DNA of 46,806 nucleotides, from positions 1 through 46,806 of the forward strand of contig CAJQNK010000094.1 in assembly GCA_905479655.1 (NCBI GenBank). Direction: 5' to 3'. The position numbers and the translations under genes were made by a program. This stretch comes from an uncultured bacterium. GTDB taxonomy: Bacteria > Acidobacteriota > Thermoanaerobaculia > Multivoradales > JAHEKO01. A model generated the notes under the pieces. It was not told the DNA's origin. It saw only the letters and a program-made list of their open reading frames with translations, and did no database searches. Positions 1 through 8,016 of the stretch are shown piece by piece. The first letter of the stretch is position 1. Each line of letters starts with the position of its first letter.

Positions 1-755
1 CGCAACAGGGCCTCGAGGCCGTCGATCGACTCGTCGAGGACGAACGGATGGTCGGTGCGCCGCCGGATCGTCAGGCACTCCTCGTAGCCCAGGCAGGGCT
101 GCTCGATGTAGACGTCCACGTCGCGGACCCCGCGCACGACGCGTGCGGCGTCGTGAGGCAGCCAGCCGGTGTTCGCGTCGGCTACCAGCCGGTCGCCCGG
201 CTGCAGCTCCTCGGCCACGGCGCGGATACGCGCGATGTCCTCCTCCGGGTCCGCGCCGACCTTGAGCTGGAAGCGCCGATACCCCTCGGAGCGGTACTCG
301 GCGACCCGGGCCGCCATGGCCTCCGGCGACTCCTGGGAGATCGCCCGGCAAAGGACGAAGTCGTCGCCCCAGCGACCGCCCAGCAACGTACAGACACTCT
401 GCCCGGTGACCTGACCGAGGAGGTCCCAGGCGGCCATGTCGAGCCCGGACTTGACGTAGGGGTGTCCCTTGAGGGAACGATCCATCAACCGGTTGAGCCG
501 GACCAGCTCGGTCGGGTCCTCGCCCAGGAGGTGGGGGCCGAGCTCGACGAGACCGGCGCGAACACCGGCCGCGTAGGCGGGAAGATAGAACGGGCCGAGG
601 GGGCAGACCTCACCGTGGCCCGCGAGACCGGCGTCGGTCTCGATGCGGACGACGGTGCTGTCGAACACCTCGACGGACTTGCCGCCGGACCACTGGTAGC
701 TGCCCTCGTGGAGCGGAAGGTCCACCTGGAAGGCCTGGATGCGGGTGATCTTCAT
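1..755 (-). CDS. Enolase-superfamily (mandelate racemase/muconate lactonizing) enzyme, C-terminus cut by window edge
   Basis: Reading the minus strand from ATG at 755 gives an uninterrupted 251-codon frame that runs off the left edge. It starts [18 protein letters not shown], the usual start of the MR/MLE N-terminal capping domain (about residues 1-125), followed by the first part of the barrel. The segment [12 protein letters not shown] has the family's catalytic lysine region, and VADANTGW supplies the first metal-ligand aspartate; the IEQPC and LDESIDG segments match the next metal-binding strands. The closest subgroup by eye is the proline-betaine/hydroxyproline epimerase or cis-3-hydroxyproline dehydratase type, but the substrate cannot be fixed from half a barrel. 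The 232 bases between it and the next gene (756-987) show no further gene. The family call is firm; the reaction is not. Confidence 0.82.
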   Translation of the reverse strand, partial: MKITRIQAFQVDLPLHEGSYQWSGGKSVEVFDSTVVRIETDAGLAGHGEVCPLGPFYLPAYAAGVRAGLVELGPHLLGEDPTELVRLNRLMDRSLKGHPYVKSGLDMAAWDLLGQVTGQSVCTLLGGRWGDDFVLCRAISQESPEAMAARVAEYRSEGYRRFQLKVGADPEEDIARIRAVAEELQPGDRLVADANTGWLPHDAARVVRGVRDVDVYIEQPCLGYEECLTIRRRTDHPFVLDESIDGLEALL

Positions 756-987
756 CGGGCTCGACCCTTCCCGGCGCGGGCCGAGGGAGGAGGCACAGCG
801 CTCGGCTCGGAGTGTTCGATCGTATCACCGGCGCGATCCCTTCTTCCGACTCAGGCCTCCGGACCCGAGTCGGGCCTACCGTGTGCTCTCACGAGCTGTC
901 GCCGACGGAGGATACGCCCTGGCCCGGTCGGGCGGACTCGCGCGCCATCTCGGAGAGATACTGGCTTGGCTACGCATACCGGTCGCG

Positions 988-2706
988 TCAGAACAGGGGG
1001 GCGGTGTCGTTGAACACGTGGCTGACGGAGGTCGTGTTGGACCCGTGGCAAAGGAAGCAGTTGTTCCCCTGGACGAAGGTCTCCATCGTCGTGTTGGCCA
1101 ACTTGTTGGTTCCGACCTCGTTGCCGCCGTTAGGACTCGCACCGAAGATCGTCCATGTGGTACCCGTCTGGAAGTAGTTCGCCCGGAGGTCCGCCGGATC
1201 GAGGCTCGATCTCACGACGTGGTTGATGGCGATCACCTCGGCGTTGCCGTTGGAGTTGGTTCCTTCCAGCCCCCAGGGCTTCAGCCGCAGGATGTCGCTC
1301 GGGCTGATCGTATGGGGCGAGATCGGGACGATGTGACTGCTGCTGTCCAACCTCATGTGCATCTCGTTGAAGGGACCGGTCGAGCCATTGGAGGAGAACA
1401 CCCAGTTGCCGCTCGTGTCCTGGGGCACGGTCCCCACGCCGCTCGGCTGCTTGACGTAGTCGTACGCCGCGGCCGGATCGCCACTGACGTGCTCGAAGGT
1501 CGCCCACAGCATCTCTGGGTGCCCCTTGGTGCTTCCAACGACGTGCATGCCCACCATGGCAAGGGTCGTCGTCTTCGTACCGTTCGGCACCCAGTCGTCG
1601 GGATCGCTCCGGTCGTAGGTTGGGACGGTGGCCTTCATCTGGATGAACTCATCGGCGTCGGGGAGCCCGTCGGCCTCCACCCAGGACGCCTTGATCTCGA
1701 TCGCGAGGGCCTCCCCATCGAGGACCGGCGACTCGCCGACCGTGGCCGCGAAGGCCGTGACGGCGTCCAGGTCGGCCTGGGTCACGGGGAACTGGGTCCC
1801 GGTAGGGACCGGGTCGCCGACCATGCTGCGGTACAAGACGAAGATGTTGTTGACCGTCAGGGTGTAATAAACGAGGGACCCGTTCTGAGCCATGAGCACC
1901 CCTCCGTCGGCCTGCCCCTGCTCCGCTTCTGGGAAGTTCCCGAACAGGTCCAACAGCACGAATTGATCGCCGAACTCGAGCTTCTGTACCAGAGCCGATC
2001 GATCCACAGCCTCCAGAGCCTCCATCTCGCTCAACCTGCGCTCGAAGGGCCGCGGCGAACCGACGATCGCGGGTCGGAGGATGGCGCGAGGCGATTCGAT
2101 CGGCCGACCGGTGACGTCGAGCAGCACCGGCTCCCCGGTCTCCGACAGGACGAAGTCCGCGACCTCGACCTCCCGCCCGGCACCGTCGGCCACGAGCTGC
2201 TTCCCGGACGGACCGAGTACCGGCGGCAGGATCTCGAGAATCCTCAGACTCTCGCGCTCGAGGATCACGGGCAGATCGAGGACCCCCTTCTGCGCGTCAC
2301 GCAGGTTGAGGGCCCGGATCACGCCGGTGGTGTGGGGCACGAAATGCCGCCGGCCGGAGGCGTCGGGCAGCGAGACGTCGTAGAAGGCGGACGTGTTCAT
2401 CACCAGGCCGCCGCCGCCATATCGCGGGGGCGCGGGCGACGTCAACCACAGGAACATCTGTGCGGACCACTCGTAGAAGCTGCAGTTCGGCGTGTCCGGG
2501 AACAGAACGCTGTTCGCCGGCTTGACGGCACCGTCGAGCGCGACAGCGCCGGACTCGAACCAACCGGCGACATCCGAGCTGGTGAGCGAGGTCGCGCAGG
2601 AACTTCCGGCATCCGTAGGTAGCGAGACCTGGTTGAAGCTGCACCCGACAGTGGCGATGCTGACGACGATGAGGGTGGCGAGGCGTCCTCGGCTCGTCGA
2701 GATCAT
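988..2706 (-). CDS. Lipoprotein with a C-terminal CxxCH heme-binding motif
   Basis: A 572-residue protein. The chosen ATG gives a typical lipoprotein signal: charged N-terminus, hydrophobic stretch, then a TVGC lipobox near residue 22. AAGGAGAG lies just upstream; longer starts would add an implausible basic leader. The body is rich in beta-strand-like segments and has no domain I can name. Near the end, CFLCH at about residues 550-554 matches the covalent heme c attachment motif, in a short tail with Ser/Thr and a second histidine. A lipid-anchored periplasmic monoheme protein is therefore possible. A single CxxCH can occur by chance, but its Gly-rich surroundings and terminal position are typical of small cytochrome modules. 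The gene is divergent from the arylsulfotransferase-like gene. I do not recognise the main domain. Confidence 0.75.
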   Translation of the reverse strand: MISTSRGRLATLIVVSIATVGCSFNQVSLPTDAGSSCATSLTSSDVAGWFESGAVALDGAVKPANSVLFPDTPNCSFYEWSAQMFLWLTSPAPPRYGGGGLVMNTSAFYDVSLPDASGRRHFVPHTTGVIRALNLRDAQKGVLDLPVILERESLRILEILPPVLGPSGKQLVADGAGREVEVADFVLSETGEPVLLDVTGRPIESPRAILRPAIVGSPRPFERRLSEMEALEAVDRSALVQKLEFGDQFVLLDLFGNFPEAEQGQADGGVLMAQNGSLVYYTLTVNNIFVLYRSMVGDPVPTGTQFPVTQADLDAVTAFAATVGESPVLDGEALAIEIKASWVEADGLPDADEFIQMKATVPTYDRSDPDDWVPNGTKTTTLAMVGMHVVGSTKGHPEMLWATFEHVSGDPAAAYDYVKQPSGVGTVPQDTSGNWVFSSNGSTGPFNEMHMRLDSSSHIVPISPHTISPSDILRLKPWGLEGTNSNGNAEVIAINHVVRSSLDPADLRANYFQTGTTWTIFGASPNGGNEVGTNKLANTTMETFVQGNNCFLCHGSNTTSVSHVFNDTAPLF

Positions 2707-3035
2707 GAGCTCTCTCCTTTCGCTGGTTCGGCCTGGGTTCCGTCCCTGCATGACGGTCTCGACCTGGTTCTTCCTCAGGCGCTCCGGAGCACCGAGGTGT
2801 TACTCGTTGCCCAGAGGCCTCACTTCGCCCGCGTGCTTGGCAGCTCCGGTGCCGATCGAACTGCCCTACGCTTCGGAGCCGCCCTGGAGCAGGCGCGCAC
2901 GGACCGCGACGCGGCCCCCTATCCACGGCCCGGATCGGCAACGCCGAGGCCGGTCGGCTCGTGCTAACCTCGGCGCTCCGTCTGGATTCCTGGGGTATCG
3001 GGGCCGGATTGCCGGCCGACCCATGGAGAGAGCAG
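2707..3035. promoter_or_regulatory. Divergent intergenic region
   Basis: These 329 bases separate two divergently transcribed genes and must hold both promoters. I see good Shine-Dalgarno sequences at both ends but no convincing -35/-10 pair. A perfect hairpin, GGCCGG-ATTG-CCGGCC at 3002-3017, sits 18 bases before the plus-strand start codon and would lie in its 5' leader. No small gene is supported. Confidence 0.4.
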
Positions 3036-4706
3036 ATGATCGAACCTCGACGAGGCGGTGCCCTGCTCGGCATCCTCGCCCTTCTCCTCGGCGCCGGCGT
3101 CGCCGCGTCCCAGACCCTCGCCCTGAGCGGTCCCTGTCCCGGGGAGATGACCCTCACCGTGACCGGGGCGACCCCGGAGGGCCGGGTGGCGTTCCTGACC
3201 GGCTCGGATCTGGGACCCGACGTCGTCCCCGGCGGGCCGTGCACCGGCACGCCCCTCGACATCACCGGCAGCCTCGTGCTCCGGGGAGCCCTGTTCGCCG
3301 ACGAGGCGGGGCAGGTGAGCGCCAACGCGTCGATCCCCGAGGCGGCCTGCGGCCTCTGGCTCCAGGCGCTCGACGTCGGCCCCTGCGGCGTGAGCAACGC
3401 CGTGCCGGTCGGGTCCGGAGAGCCGATCGCGATCGACGTCGCCTGTGCTCCGACCGCCAACCTCCTGCGCTTCGGTTGCACGGTCACCGTCGACCCGCCC
3501 CAGCCGGTCGAGGTCAGGTACCGCCGCACGGACGGGATCGGCCCGGAGCGGGCCAACCGCAGCGAGATCACGGCGGACACCCACCAGGTTTCGATCCTGT
3601 TCCTCGGGCCGGAGCGGGAGTACGGGGTCGTCGCGACGGCTCTGGACCACCCGCAGGGCCTGTCGGCGACGGACAGCTTCACGACGGGCGCGGCGCCCAC
3701 GGACTACGGCAGTTGGCTGACGATGCAGGGAGCGTCGACGATGGAGCTCGTCGGCGCGGATCTACCCTGCGGCGAGGACGCGGTGGCGGTGGTCTACGAC
3801 ACCGAGACCGGCGACCTCGTCTGGTACCAGGAGCTCGACCCCTTCGGCGTCCTGGGGTTGAACGACATGGTGCGCTTCACCGACGAGCAGACGGTGCTCG
3901 GCGAGACGGGCAACGCCGTCGTCGAGGTCGACCTGCTGGGTGAGGTGCTGACGGAGTTCGACACGGCGCCGAGCCTGCACCACGACATCTTCGAGTCGAA
4001 CGACTCCTACTACGTCCTCGACCAGGAGCGGATCGGCGGCCTGACCCTGGACCCGGTGCTGGTCTACGACCCGCAGGGCGCCCTGATCCTGGAGTGGGAC
4101 CCGCGGGACCACCTCCCCATCCCGCCGGACGCCAGCGGCGACTGGCTCCACACCAACGCCCTCTGGGTGGAGGAGGACGGGACGGCCCTCCTGTCGTGGC
4201 TGTCGCGGGACTCGGTGGCGAAGATCGACCTGGACCCGGCGAGCCCCACCTTCAACCAGGTGCTCTGGATCGTCGACGGAGACCCGCCCGACGACCTGCC
4301 GGCCGACATCGTGGTCGACTGGTCGGGCGTGGACGGAGCGGACTTCTTCTCTCGCCAGCACAACTTCCACCGCCGACGCGACGGCCGCTTCATGCTCCTC
4401 GACAACGACCACGGCCGGGGCGTCGTGCTGACCATCGACGAGGTCGCCCGGACGGCGACGGCGAACGCCGTCTACGCGACGGTCGAGTCCGTCTGTGGTC
4501 CCCAGGGTACGGCCGCGGACACCGAGGCCGGCAACTCGGTGGTCGGCTGCTCGACGGAGTTCCTGCGCGAGTACGACGGCCTGACCGACGAGCTCGTGTG
4601 GGAGGCCGAGGTCGAGTGCGAGAGCGGCGGGGGCTTCTTCGGCATCTCCGTGGGCCGCTGGTACCCCCTGGACGGCTGGTCGAAGGCGTACACACCCGTG
4701 CCCTAG
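3036..4706 (+). CDS. Exported arylsulfotransferase (ASST)-family beta-propeller protein
   Basis: A 556-residue protein. The ATG at 3036 follows GGAGAGAGCAG and opens a clear Sec signal peptide (hydrophobic LLGILALLLGAGVAAS), so the longer frame from 2961 was rejected. After an N-terminal Ig-like region (about 25-220) come propeller-like blades: YDTETGDLVWY, VVEVDLLGEVL, SLHHDIFES, DWLHTNALW, FSRQHNFHRR and GRFMLLDNDHG. The conserved His-containing blade motifs (HHDI, LHTNAL, QHN) are those of the arylsulfate sulfotransferase family, whose characterised members move sulfate from one phenol to another in the periplasm through a histidine. Many relatives have unknown substrates, so enzymatic sulfotransfer here is an inference. 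The stop TAG lies in a CTAG followed by a small hairpin. Confidence 0.75.
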   Translation: MIEPRRGGALLGILALLLGAGVAASQTLALSGPCPGEMTLTVTGATPEGRVAFLTGSDLGPDVVPGGPCTGTPLDITGSLVLRGALFADEAGQVSANASIPEAACGLWLQALDVGPCGVSNAVPVGSGEPIAIDVACAPTANLLRFGCTVTVDPPQPVEVRYRRTDGIGPERANRSEITADTHQVSILFLGPEREYGVVATALDHPQGLSATDSFTTGAAPTDYGSWLTMQGASTMELVGADLPCGEDAVAVVYDTETGDLVWYQELDPFGVLGLNDMVRFTDEQTVLGETGNAVVEVDLLGEVLTEFDTAPSLHHDIFESNDSYYVLDQERIGGLTLDPVLVYDPQGALILEWDPRDHLPIPPDASGDWLHTNALWVEEDGTALLSWLSRDSVAKIDLDPASPTFNQVLWIVDGDPPDDLPADIVVDWSGVDGADFFSRQHNFHRRRDGRFMLLDNDHGRGVVLTIDEVARTATANAVYATVESVCGPQGTAADTEAGNSVVGCSTEFLREYDGLTDELVWEAEVECESGGGFFGISVGRWYPLDGWSKAYTPVP

Positions 4707-4732
4707 CCTGACACCGCGACGACCGGGTCAGG
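4703..4732 (+). terminator. Hairpin after the ASST-like gene, possibly a relic of the CTAG repeat
   Basis: CCTGAC at 4707-4712 pairs with GTCAGG at 4727-4732 around a 14-base loop, immediately after the TAG stop. There is no T-run, so it is a weak terminator candidate. The first ten bases, CTAGCCTGAC, equal the outer end of the repeat family seen at 7959, 25414 and 34533, and CTAGCCTGACACC could be that terminus with six bases lost. Chance cannot be excluded. Confidence 0.3.
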
Positions 4733-4813
4733 TCCCAGGATGTGCGGCCCTGGGCGGCTTCGCCCGGGCTTCTCCCTTCCCAGAGCGGCCGTCCTTGTCC
4801 GAGAATGTCCCCT

Positions 4814-5677
4814 ATGTCCCTCCTCTCCGAGCTCGTCGACCTCCTCTCCCTCGAGCGCCTCGAGGTCAACCTCTTCCGCGGTCGCTCCCAGGATCTGGGT
4901 TGGGGGGCGGTGTTCGGGGGCCAGGTCCTCGGGCAGGCCCTGTCGGCGGCCCAGCAGACGGTGCCGGCGGAGCGGGCGGTGCACTCGCTGCACGCCTACT
5001 TCCTGCGCGCCGGCGACCCCTCCCGCCAGATCCTCTACGAGGTCGACCGGATCCGCGACGGGCGCAGCTTCACGACGCGGCGGGTGGTGGCCATCCAGGG
5101 GGGGCAGGCGATCTTCAGCCTCGGCGCCTCCTTCCAGGTCGAGGAGCCCGGATTCGAGCACCAGGACCCGATGCCGGAGATCCCGGGGCCCGACGGTCTC
5201 GAGTCCCACCTGGCGAGAACCCGCCGGATCGCGGACCGACTGCCGAGGTCGATCCGGCCGTGGGCGGTGGCCGAGCGGCCCATCGAGACCCGGCCGGTCG
5301 ACCCCGCCGACCCGCTCGCCCCGGAGCCGAGGAAGCCCGAGCAGGCCGTCTGGTACCGCGCGGACGGACAGCTGCCGGACGACCCGATCATCCATCGCTG
5401 CCTGCTCGCCTACGCCAGCGACTTCCACCTGCTGGTGACGGCTCTCCTCCCCCACGAGGTCAGCCTGGTCACGCCGGGCCTGCAGGTCGCCAGCCTGGAC
5501 CACGCCATGTGGTTCCACGCTCCGTGCCGGATGGACGAGTGGCTGGTGTTCGTGATGGAGAGTCCGTTCTCCGGCGGCGCTCGCGGACTGGTTCGGGGTC
5601 GGTTCTACACGCGGGAGGGAAGGCTGGTGGCCACGGTGGCGCAGGAGGGGCTGATGCGGAGGTGGCCGGAGGCCTGA
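4814..5677 (+). CDS. tesB: Acyl-CoA thioesterase II
   Basis: A 287-residue protein, the normal length for TesB, with two hot-dog folds in tandem. It hydrolyses medium- to long-chain acyl-CoA to the free acid and CoA in the cytoplasm. The start MSLLSELVDLLSLERLEVN aligns with the family's usual N-terminus; an ATG three codons upstream (4805) is the alternative, and neither has a strong Shine-Dalgarno. The catalytic triad of the E. coli enzyme (Asp204, Thr228, Gln278) is represented by Asp203 in ASDFHLL, Ser227 in VASLDHAMWFH and Gln277 in VAQEGLMR, so an active enzyme is expected. FGGQVLGQAL and HSLHAYFLRAGD are further family signatures. It is followed 38 bases later by the yqgE/algH gene. 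Confidence 0.93.
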   Translation: MSLLSELVDLLSLERLEVNLFRGRSQDLGWGAVFGGQVLGQALSAAQQTVPAERAVHSLHAYFLRAGDPSRQILYEVDRIRDGRSFTTRRVVAIQGGQAIFSLGASFQVEEPGFEHQDPMPEIPGPDGLESHLARTRRIADRLPRSIRPWAVAERPIETRPVDPADPLAPEPRKPEQAVWYRADGQLPDDPIIHRCLLAYASDFHLLVTALLPHEVSLVTPGLQVASLDHAMWFHAPCRMDEWLVFVMESPFSGGARGLVRGRFYTREGRLVATVAQEGLMRRWPEA

Positions 5678-5715
5678 CGCACCCCACCTGCGGACCCCGC
5701 TACAATGCCCTTCCC

Positions 5716-6309
5716 ATGCCGGGTCTCGCCGCCGATCTCCGCGCGCCCGTCCTCCTCCTGGCCATGCCCCAGGTGACGGACCCCTACTTCCACCGCTGCG
5801 TCGTCCTGCTCCTGCACCACGACTCCGAGGGGAGCTTCGGTTTCGTGGTCAACCGGCCGACCGAGATCCGCGTCGCGGAGATCCTGGAAGGGATGGAGCT
5901 CGCATGGGGCGGCGAGGAGTCGACGATGGCCTACCTGGGAGGGCCGGTCCAGCCCCAGCTCGGCACGGTGCTCTACGCCGATCAGGAGGTGGGCGTGGAC
6001 CTCGGAGAGGACGGCCCGCAAGAGGTGGCTCCCGGTCTGCGCATGAGCCATCACGTCGCGGACCTCGAGGCCCTCGCCGTGGAGCCTCCTCCGAGCTTTC
6101 GCCTCGTGCTGGGCTACGCCGGCTGGGGCGCGGGGCAGCTCGTGCAGGAGATCCTGCGCAACGACTGGCTCACGGCACCGCTGGATCGCGCCCTGGTGTT
6201 CTCGGGCGAGCCGGAGGACACCTGGGACCGGGCTCTCCGCTCGGTGGGCGTCGATCCCGAGACCCTGCCTGCCTGGACCGCCTCGGACGACATCGATACC
6301 AGCAACTGA
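5716..6309 (+). CDS. YqgE/AlgH (UPF0301) family protein
   Basis: A 197-residue cytoplasmic protein of the UPF0301 family. MPGLAADLRAPVLLLAMPQ, then DPYFHRCVVLLLHHDSEGSFGFVVNRP, is the signature N-terminal block, and YLGGPVQP and GYAGWGAGQL are the other conserved family motifs. The ATG at 5716 fits the family start, although the frame is open far upstream. The molecular role is unsettled: AlgH was linked to alginate regulation in Pseudomonas, but most members are uncharacterised. It lies in a close plus-strand series with tesB and pdxH (33 bases to pdxH), which may be co-transcribed. Confidence 0.92.
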   Translation: MPGLAADLRAPVLLLAMPQVTDPYFHRCVVLLLHHDSEGSFGFVVNRPTEIRVAEILEGMELAWGGEESTMAYLGGPVQPQLGTVLYADQEVGVDLGEDGPQEVAPGLRMSHHVADLEALAVEPPPSFRLVLGYAGWGAGQLVQEILRNDWLTAPLDRALVFSGEPEDTWDRALRSVGVDPETLPAWTASDDIDTSN

Positions 6310-6342
6310 CGGCCGACCATCCCGAGCGGAGATTCCGACACC

Positions 6343-6921
6343 ATGGCCCCCGATCCGATCGAGGAGTTCCAACGCGTATTCGGGCGTGCGCAGGACGACG
6401 CGCCCGGCGACCCCACCTCGTTCTGCCTGGCGACGGCGGGCCGGGAGGGATTTCCCGCGGCGCGGGTCCTCCTGCTCAAGGGCGTCGACGCCGACGGGTT
6501 CGTCTTCTTCACCAACTACGAGAGTCGGAAGGGGCGCGAGCTGGCGGAGAACCCGCGGGCCGCGATGTGTTTCTACTGGCACTGGATCCACCAGCAGGTG
6601 CGGGTCGAGGGTCGGGTAGAGCGCCTCGACGAGCGCTCCTCCGACGAGTACTTCCACAGCCGGTCCCGGGGTAGCCAGATCGGCGCCTGGGCGTCTCTCC
6701 AGAGCCAGCCCCTGCCGTCCCGCTTCCGGCTGCTGCGCCGCTACCTGGAGACGCGGGCCCGATGGGCGACCGGCACCATCCCGCGACCGCCCCACTGGGG
6801 CGGCTTCCGCCTGCGGCCCGAGCGTCTCGAGTTCTGGAGCGACAAGACCTACCGGCTCCACGACCGGGTCGTCTACCAGCTCGAGGGCGGGCGCTGGAGC
6901 AGGGACCGACTGTATCCGTGA
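6343..6921 (+). CDS. pdxH: Pyridoxamine 5'-phosphate oxidase
   Basis: A 192-residue FMN-dependent enzyme that oxidises pyridoxamine or pyridoxine 5'-phosphate to pyridoxal 5'-phosphate, the last salvage step for PLP. Conserved blocks include the FMN-binding RVLLLKGVDADGFVFFTNY and ESRKGREL, AAMCFYWH, QVRVEGRVERL and the substrate-binding SRGSQIGAWAS. The C-terminal dimerisation block runs from PPHWGGFRLRPERLEFW to a terminal RDRLYP, where most homologs end in RLxP. Length and motif order are normal. It lies between yqgE/algH and a small membrane protein gene that begins 14 bases after the stop. Confidence 0.95.
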   Translation: MAPDPIEEFQRVFGRAQDDAPGDPTSFCLATAGREGFPAARVLLLKGVDADGFVFFTNYESRKGRELAENPRAAMCFYWHWIHQQVRVEGRVERLDERSSDEYFHSRSRGSQIGAWASLQSQPLPSRFRLLRRYLETRARWATGTIPRPPHWGGFRLRPERLEFWSDKTYRLHDRVVYQLEGGRWSRDRLYP

Positions 6922-6934
6922 TAGCTTCCCGGCG

Positions 6935-7282
6935 ATGACCCGCCTCGTCGTCCAGGTCCTCCTCAACGGCGTCGGCCTGCTGCTGGCCGCCAATCTCGTG
7001 CCGGGCATCCACTATGCCGGCGGGCTGCTCCAGCTCTTCCTGGCGGGCCTGGTCATCGGCCTGATCAACCTGATCGTCAGGCCGATCGTCACCCTCCTCT
7101 CCCTGCCACTGATCGTCGTCACCCTGGGCCTCTTCTTCCTGCTGATCAACGGCCTGATGCTGACGCTGGCGGCCAGCCTCGTCCCGGGCCTCTCGGTGGA
7201 CGGCTGCCTGCCGGCGATCCTCGGCGGAGTCGTCCTCGGCCTGTTCAACTGGTTGGTCCGCGGCATCGTCGACGAAGGCTGA
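6935..7282 (+). CDS. Small membrane protein, phage holin 4 superfamily (PF04020-like)
   Basis: A 115-residue, almost wholly hydrophobic protein with about four transmembrane helices. The repeated pattern NLIVRPIVTLLSLPLIVVTLGLF, then LINGLMLTLAASLVPGL, and the final GLFNWLVRG are the signature of the 'phage holin family' (DUF/PF04020) found widely in bacteria. Despite the name, most members are chromosomal inner-membrane proteins of unknown role, and nothing nearby is phage-like, so a lysis function is not supported. It follows pdxH closely and precedes nth by 17 bases. Confidence 0.88.
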   Translation: MTRLVVQVLLNGVGLLLAANLVPGIHYAGGLLQLFLAGLVIGLINLIVRPIVTLLSLPLIVVTLGLFFLLINGLMLTLAASLVPGLSVDGCLPAILGGVVLGLFNWLVRGIVDEG

Positions 7283-7299
7283 CCGGGGGGGCGACCGGG

Positions 7300-7962
7300 T
7301 TGCCCGGACAGACGAGGAGCGGAGAGACGGCGGACGAACGGCGGCGTCGGGTCGTCGAGCTCCTGCGCCGCCTCGAGGCGGAGTACCCCGACAGCCGGTT
7401 GGCGCTCGACCACCGGACGCCCCTGGAGCTCCTGGTCGCGACCATCCTGGCCGCCCAGTGCACGGACGCGCGGGTCAACGCGGTGACCCCCGCGCTGTTC
7501 GAGCGCTGTCCGGACGCGCGAGCCTACGCGGAGATCCCGCTCGGGAAGCTGGAGGAGCTGGTTCGCAGCACGGGCTTCTACCGCAACAAGGCCCGCGCCC
7601 TCCAGGGGCTCGGGCAGGCTCTCGAGGCCGATCACGGCGGCGAGGTGCCGGACACCATGAGCGAGCTCACCGCCCTCCCGGGAGTCGGACGCAAGACCGC
7701 GAACGTCCTGCTCGGCAACGCCTTCGGACGCGAGGAGGGGATCGTGGTGGACACCCACGTGAAGCGCCTGGCCGGCCGCCTGGGTCTCACCTCGACGGCC
7801 GAGCCCTCGGGCGTCGAGCGCGACCTGATCGAGAGCGTGCCGAGGGGCTCGTGGAACCGCTGGGCCTTCCTGCTCATCGACCACGGACGCGCCGTCTGCA
7901 AGGCCCGGAGCCCCCTGTGCGACGAGTGCGTCGTGGCGGACCTCTGCCCCGGCCGAACCTAG
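7300..7962 (+). CDS. nth: Endonuclease III (DNA glycosylase/AP lyase)
   Basis: A 220-residue base-excision repair enzyme that removes oxidised pyrimidines and cleaves the abasic site. The helix-hairpin-helix LPGVGRKTANV carries catalytic Lys132, and VVDTHVKRL carries catalytic Asp151 (Lys120 and Asp138 in E. coli). The C-terminal [4Fe-4S] loop has the exact C-x6-C-x2-C-x5-C spacing (Cys200, 207, 210, 216). The start is TTG after a GGGGGG stretch; no ATG lies near the expected N-terminus. The stop TAG at 7960-7962 lies inside a CTAG that begins a relic of a dispersed repeat, so the repeat end touches the coding frame without altering the protein. Confidence 0.95.
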   Translation: MPGQTRSGETADERRRRVVELLRRLEAEYPDSRLALDHRTPLELLVATILAAQCTDARVNAVTPALFERCPDARAYAEIPLGKLEELVRSTGFYRNKARALQGLGQALEADHGGEVPDTMSELTALPGVGRKTANVLLGNAFGREEGIVVDTHVKRLAGRLGLTSTAEPSGVERDLIESVPRGSWNRWAFLLIDHGRAVCKARSPLCDECVVADLCPGRT

Positions 7963-7993
7963 CCTGACCTTCTCACCAGGTCTCTACTGCGAC
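7959..7993 (+). repeat. Relic end of the CTAG-bounded palindromic repeat, family 1
   Basis: CTAGCCTGACCTTCTCACC at 7959-7977 is identical over 19 bases to the left end of the copy at 34533. The next 15 or so bases stay similar (a shared TCTACT-CGA core) before likeness is lost, so this is about 35 bases of one terminus. Its CTAG contains the nth stop codon. It lies 24 bases before the next start codon. Confidence 0.8.
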
Positions 7994-8016
7994 CCACGAC
8001 CCACGACGAGGATGCC

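Noticed and set aside
6935..7282. Holin-family protein as evidence of a prophage
   Set aside because: The family is common in bacterial chromosomes, and no other phage gene is present.
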